A stretch of DNA of 9,810 bases from Chloroflexota bacterium. Lineage in GTDB: Bacteria; Chloroflexota; UBA6077; CF-72. The position numbers and the translations under genes are program-made. Position 1 is the first letter of the stretch, and every line of letters starts with the position of its first letter. The notes below the pieces were generated by a model that was not told where the DNA came from, did not search any database, and saw nothing but the letters and a program-made list of their open reading frames with translations. The stretch is from positions 1 to 9,810 of the forward strand of contig JAFAPL010001051.1 in NCBI GenBank assembly GCA_019247135.1. The letters run 5' to 3'. This document shows, piece by piece, positions 6,053 to 9,810 of the stretch.

Positions 6053-8251
6053 CTAGAGCCGGGCCGCCAGTGCGCGGCCGTGGGCCAGGGCCGCCGTGGA
6101 CTCGGGATCATCCAATCCGGTCGCGTCCGCATGACTGGCTGGTTCGTACGCGGCAGCATCCAGCACAACGCTGAGCATCACCAGGTCATAGGTGATCCAG
6201 GCGACATTCACCAGCACCGCCACACCATCCGTGGCGAAGCCCATTGTCAGGCGAGCCAGTCCCCACAGCGCTGCCGAGATGAGGATCAGCATGGAAAGCA
6301 CCTGGACGCCCACCAGCCGCAGACGAGCAACGTAGGCTCCGCCGGCCTGGCGCGTCTTGGGTGTGACGACAAATCCGAGCGGCTGTCCGAACCATACGTT
6401 TGCGCACGCGGTGCTGACTGCCTTCATCCACAGTGGAAACAGCGCCAGGCTGTACTGTTGACCGCGCCAGGTGCGTATGCCCCAACCAGCCACGACGAAC
6501 AGGAGCTGGTTCAGCAGGAGGTATGGGATCAAGCGGGCAAAGAACTCGATTGAAAATGCCTTGATTGGCAGCCAACCGAAAAAGAGGTACAGGGCTGGGG
6601 CCGCTACATACACCGCGGCGACGAAGCCTGACAGGTAGCTCCACATCGTTGAGAAGTACATCAACCGCTGAGCCAACGAGAGTCCGCGGACGGCCAGCGG
6701 GTTTTCGCGGAGCATCACCTGAATCGTGCCCTGCGCCCAGCGGAGACGCTGCTGGAGCGCGGACCGCAAATCCTCCGGTGCGAGACCGCATGCCAGCATC
6801 TCGTGGTGGTACGCCGACTTCCAACCCCGCGCGTGCAGGCGCATGGCAGTAGCCATATCCTCCGTGACCGAGATCGTCGACATCGGCATGACGGGCTGGG
6901 CCTGGTCGGACCGGTCGACGTCGACTGCCAGGAGCAAGCCGCGGACCGTTTCGATGGCCGCGAGTGGCGACATCTCGCGCGTGGTCAACGTGTGGAGTAC
7001 CTGGTCGTCGTCCAGTGCAGCGGTCATGCCGAGATCGACGTCGCTCACGTCGATACCGGGGATGCTGGCGAGCTCGGTTCGGATTCGTCCAAGGTCGGCG
7101 GCGACCATCCGTTGCGCTACCGCCTGCGCGCGCCGCTGGAAGCTCCAGGTGATGTCCTGAATGGGCTCCTTTCGCGCGTGCGCGGCGCGAGCCTCCTTGA
7201 CCACGCTCCGCATCTCAGCCACGGCGGTGCGCGTGACCGCATCGGCTGGATCGACGTTCCTGGCCGCGCGCCGGAGCAGTCCGTCCGCACTGGTCAGCGC
7301 GCGCCGCAGGTGCTGCTCGAGTTCCACGACATAACGGCTGATACCGAGCTGCATCAATGCCTCACGCCGGAGAACCGCGTTCGAGCCGCAAAAGAAGGCA
7401 GCATTCCAGCCGTCTTTGCCCTGCTGAATTGGGCCATAGAACAATGGCGCTTCAGACCCGAACGGATCGCCCCGCGGCACGTTGTAGAACGGCTGCGGAG
7501 TTTGGACGAACGCCATGCGCGGATCCTGAAAATATCCGATCGTTCGGTCGAGGATGCCCGGTTCTGGCACCTGATCCGCGTCGAGCATCAGGAGGAGCTC
7601 GCCACGCGTCTGCAGCAGCGCGTTATTCAGGTTGCCCGCCTTGGCGTGGCGCGGCCGGCCGCGCCAGTCTTCCGTGCGGACGATGTACCCGGCGCCCTCG
7701 GATTGGGCCATCGCACGCATGGAAGCCGAGTCGCCATCGTCGAGAACGTACGTCTGGTGGGGATACCGGATCGCCTGAGCAGCTTTGACGGTGCGCCGCA
7801 CCAGCTCCACCGGCTCGTTGTAGCAAGTGATGAATACATCCACCGTGACGTTACCGGCGGCCGGTGGTTCGCCACGGTGTAGCTCGCGCCACAGCGTCAA
7901 CCCGAACAGGCAGGCACCGATGAAGCTGTACGTTTCAGCGATAACGAGCGCGATCGAGATCGGCCAGGCGTCCGGGTTGAGCGACGCTGTCCAACGCCAG
8001 GTCAGGTAGACCAGTCCCAGGACGACAGTGGCGACGATGAGCGTGCGAATCAGGATGCGGCGCAGCGTCGGCGTGCCCGGGCCGTGGTAGCCCATGCCAG
8101 TGATCGGCTGACTCGGCGAAACAGCACGGTCCTTTCGCGCGCGCCGCAGCCATCGCCACCACGCCATCCCGCCGAGCACGCCCGTGAACGCGACGAGTAC
8201 TCCAGCGCCCACGATCTGCCAGGACAACGCGACGCCGGAAAGCTGCTGCAC
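6053..8251 (-). CDS. Membrane GT2 glycosyltransferase, cellulose-synthase-like, with a large internal insertion
   Basis: The 732-residue product is a processive-type GT2 synthase. N-terminal TM helices lie near 12-32, 68-86 and 97-121. The cytosolic catalytic domain holds VDVFITCYNEP (D138), VLDDGDS (171-174), LMLDADQVP (DAD 224-226), SVTEDM (TED 463-465) and QQRLRW (500-505), the full D,D,D,QxxRW set. Four to five TM helices follow from about 533, with the gating-loop-like FVVTPKTR (627-634). A C-terminal PilZ domain is absent. An extra stretch of about 150 mostly helical residues (about 306-456) separates the acceptor-site segment NAVLRREAL from TED; BcsA has only a few residues there. I chose the GTG at 8251, which follows a GAGGGCGGG ribosome site; the frame extends to 8542 but that part is low-complexity Asp/Arg/His sequence overlapping the divergent gene. 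It is the first gene of the operon. The polymer could be glucan, GlcNAc-based or mixed. Confidence 0.92.
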   Translation of the reverse strand: MQQLSGVALSWQIVGAGVLVAFTGVLGGMAWWRWLRRARKDRAVSPSQPITGMGYHGPGTPTLRRILIRTLIVATVVLGLVYLTWRWTASLNPDAWPISIALVIAETYSFIGACLFGLTLWRELHRGEPPAAGNVTVDVFITCYNEPVELVRRTVKAAQAIRYPHQTYVLDDGDSASMRAMAQSEGAGYIVRTEDWRGRPRHAKAGNLNNALLQTRGELLLMLDADQVPEPGILDRTIGYFQDPRMAFVQTPQPFYNVPRGDPFGSEAPLFYGPIQQGKDGWNAAFFCGSNAVLRREALMQLGISRYVVELEQHLRRALTSADGLLRRAARNVDPADAVTRTAVAEMRSVVKEARAAHARKEPIQDITWSFQRRAQAVAQRMVAADLGRIRTELASIPGIDVSDVDLGMTAALDDDQVLHTLTTREMSPLAAIETVRGLLLAVDVDRSDQAQPVMPMSTISVTEDMATAMRLHARGWKSAYHHEMLACGLAPEDLRSALQQRLRWAQGTIQVMLRENPLAVRGLSLAQRLMYFSTMWSYLSGFVAAVYVAAPALYLFFGWLPIKAFSIEFFARLIPYLLLNQLLFVVAGWGIRTWRGQQYSLALFPLWMKAVSTACANVWFGQPLGFVVTPKTRQAGGAYVARLRLVGVQVLSMLILISAALWGLARLTMGFATDGVAVLVNVAWITYDLVMLSVVLDAAAYEPASHADATGLDDPESTAALAHGRALAARL

Positions 8252-8359
8252 GTGTCGCCCGCCCTCGGCGCATACGGTAGCAAGGCCGCACTCGCGTGTC
8301 GATTCGCTATCGATTTGCGCGGATGTTAGGCTTGCTGCCTGGCAGGGAAGGCGGGCGGC
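8252..8359. promoter_or_regulatory. Divergent intergenic region between the synthase operon and the sensor
   Basis: These 108 bp must hold the promoters of both the leftward operon and the rightward sensor gene. I find ribosome-site-like runs next to each start but no convincing -35/-10 pair on either strand. A short inverted repeat TCGAT-TCGCT-ATCGA at 8299-8313 sits near the middle and could be an operator, but five-base arms are expected by chance. Confidence 0.35.
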
Positions 8360-9810
8360 GTGGATTCGCAGGCGCATCGGCTGCGGCAGTTCCTCAGCTG
8401 GGACATCGCGACCAACATCGCCATGGCGGTGATGGTCTTGACGATCAACGCGTTCTTCCCGCTCGCATTCCTGCCCGTCGTCGCCGCCCTGATCGCAGCC
8501 AACCTCGTGATCCTGATCTGGGCTCGGCGGCTCGCGCGGCAAGGGCGCCTGCAGGCCGCCACGACGTGGACGTGCGTCGGTTTGTGGACCATCGCCATTG
8601 CGCTCGCATTCGGAATCCCGCAGGTGTTTCCCATCCTGCCGTTGCTCGTCTTGTGGCCAGTGTTCCTGGCCTTGCCATACCTCGACCCGACGGCACTTCG
8701 CCGGTTCATGGTGCTGTCGACGCTGGTGGTGCTGGTCGTCGCCGGACTGGCGCTACGAGCGGCGCCGTTCGATCTGTCCCAAATGGTGCCATGGTGGGTG
8801 GTCGGACCCGTCATGCTCGTGGCGGTGACCCTCTTTACCGGGTTCATTTTCCTGTTGCTCTGGCACTACAACGCGCGCTTGTCGGACATGGTCGTGGACC
8901 GAACGAAGCAGCTCGCGGCGGCGCGCGACGAAGCCGACGAAAGGACGCGCGCCGCCCAACGCCAGACGGCGTATCGCGCTGCACTCCAGGACACCGCGGT
9001 TGGTCTGCTGTCGCGGTTGAAACTCAAGGATTTGCTGGAGGATATTGTCGAGCGAGCAGCCGCGCTCGTCGGCGCACAGGATGGGTTCGTCTACTTGCTG
9101 GAGCGCGGGGGTGAGACGATGCGCCGCGAGGTCGCGATCGGTGCAGTCGTCAACTTCGGCGCCCGGTCGGTCAAGCCGGGCGAGGGCTTGAGCGGACAGA
9201 TCTGGGAGGCTGGCCGACCCCTGGCGGCCAACAATTATCGGCATTGGCAGGGTCGCCTCCGAGATTCAGGCTTCAACGCGGTCTCGGCCGCGGCCGGCGT
9301 TCCTCTCACCGCCGATGGTCGGGTGGTCGGGGTATTGGGAGTAGCGTTGCTGGGCGAGGGCCGCGAGTTCGGGCAGCCCGAGATCGAAGTGCTCACTGGC
9401 TTCGGCCAGCTCGCCTCGGTTGCCCTGCAGAACGCACGGCTGTACACGGCAGTCGAGCAGGAGCTGACGGAGCGTCGCCGGGCGGAAGCAGCGGTCCGCC
9501 GCTACACGATCCTCGCCGCGCAGTTGCATCTTCTCGCGGCCGCGGCAAATGAAACCATGGATCCGCGTGTGGCGCTGCAAACAGCTGTCGATCGCATCTG
9601 CGCCTTCACCGGCTGGTCCATCGGCCACGCTTTCGAGGTCGACTCCGCGCGGGCGCGGTTGGTATCGACGGATATCTGGAGATCCGCCGATGGCCCGGCA
9701 CTCGCGAACTACCGCCAGCAGATCATGCGCGAAGCGCCTCCGGTTGGTGATGGCCTGGTTGGGCGCGTGGTCGCAAGTGGTCAACCTGCGTACGGAAGCG
9801 TTGCCGACGG
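8360..9810 (+). CDS. Membrane sensor with two GAF domains (3' truncated by window edge)
   Basis: A continuous frame runs from a GTG at 8360 (after GGGAAG at 8345-8350; an in-frame TAG at 8327-8329 bounds it) to the right edge, giving 483 residues with no stop. Residues about 13-168 contain roughly six hydrophobic helices with short loops and no large extracytoplasmic domain, ending in FIFLLLWHYNARL. A charged coiled-coil linker follows (about 178-215, DRTKQLAAARDEADERTRAA). GAF domain 1 spans about 216-365 (KDLLEDIVERAAALVGA, GEGLSGQIWEAGRPL, AGVPLTADGRVVGVLGV, LASVALQNARLYTAVE). A linker helix leads to GAF domain 2 from about 385 (MDPRVALQTAVDRICAFTGW, GDGLVGRVVASGQPAYG), which is cut off. 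Such proteins normally end in a histidine kinase, a SpoIIE-type PP2C phosphatase or a cyclase domain; none is visible here. Divergent placement next to a STAS/RsbW pair makes a PP2C ending attractive, but this is only inference. Confidence 0.88.
   Translation, partial: MDSQAHRLRQFLSWDIATNIAMAVMVLTINAFFPLAFLPVVAALIAANLVILIWARRLARQGRLQAATTWTCVGLWTIAIALAFGIPQVFPILPLLVLWPVFLALPYLDPTALRRFMVLSTLVVLVVAGLALRAAPFDLSQMVPWWVVGPVMLVAVTLFTGFIFLLLWHYNARLSDMVVDRTKQLAAARDEADERTRAAQRQTAYRAALQDTAVGLLSRLKLKDLLEDIVERAAALVGAQDGFVYLLERGGETMRREVAIGAVVNFGARSVKPGEGLSGQIWEAGRPLAANNYRHWQGRLRDSGFNAVSAAAGVPLTADGRVVGVLGVALLGEGREFGQPEIEVLTGFGQLASVALQNARLYTAVEQELTERRRAEAAVRRYTILAAQLHLLAAAANETMDPRVALQTAVDRICAFTGWSIGHAFEVDSARARLVSTDIWRSADGPALANYRQQIMREAPPVGDGLVGRVVASGQPAYGSVAD

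Noticed and set aside
6803..7882. Plus-strand open frame of 359 codons opposite the glycosyltransferase
   Set aside because: It lies entirely antisense to the catalytic domain with its D,D,D,QxxRW motifs, and shows no domain of its own.
8299..8313. Inverted repeat TCGAT-TCGCT-ATCGA in the divergent intergenic region
   Set aside because: Five-base arms with no flanking extension are expected by chance; noted only as a possible operator.
8252..8542. N-terminal extension of the glycosyltransferase frame by 97 codons
   Set aside because: The extension is low-complexity Asp/Glu/Arg/His sequence antisense to the start of the sensor gene. The GTG at 8251 has a ribosome site and precedes the first TM helix.
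8296..9114. Plus-strand 272-codon frame overlapping the sensor
   Set aside because: Out of frame with the TM/GAF protein and rich in Arg, Gly and Pro; no domain is recognisable.

Overview
The window is GC-rich, densely packed bacterial DNA. GTG starts, long antisense open frames typical of high-GC genomes, and families such as the AAA/LuxR multidomain regulators and the GT2 synthase variant suggest a soil actinobacterium (Thermoleophilia/Solirubrobacterales-like) or a Chloroflexota member. I cannot settle which from sequence alone.

Layout, left to right. (1) 1-509, plus: the 3' end of an alpha/beta hydrolase cut by the window edge. (2) About 520-2648, minus: a decayed large AAA/TPR LuxR-type regulator. 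It has lost its Walker A loop and its C-terminal HTH and carries two single-base frameshifts. (3) 2715-3194, minus: a small exported protein with a signal peptide and a recognisable promoter. (4) 3260-3544, plus: a small dimeric alpha/beta-barrel (ABM-like) protein. (5) 3534-8251, minus: a compact five-gene run, in transcription order GT2 cellulose-synthase-like glycosyltransferase, PIG-L/LmbE deacetylase, STAS anti-sigma-factor antagonist, RsbW-like GHKL kinase, SAM methyltransferase. (6) 8360-9810, plus, divergent from the operon: a membrane sensor with six predicted TM helices and two GAF domains, running off the right edge. Its output domain is not visible.

The five-gene operon is the most interesting part. 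The gaps and overlaps (14, 15, about -50 and -4 bp) point to one transcript. A membrane polysaccharide synthase, a cytosolic de-N-acetylase and a methyltransferase would make and decorate a surface glycan. Between them sits a complete partner-switch pair (STAS plus anti-sigma kinase) with no sigma factor in view. The synthase has no PilZ domain, so c-di-GMP control of the BcsA type is not apparent. It does carry a helical insertion of about 150 residues in its catalytic region. My inference is that the partner switch, perhaps driven by the divergent GAF sensor if that protein ends in a SpoIIE-type phosphatase, controls synthesis of the glycan. A perfect 7-bp hairpin lies across the deacetylase start codon and suggests translational coupling to the synthase.

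No tRNA, rRNA, CRISPR array or intact insertion sequence was seen.
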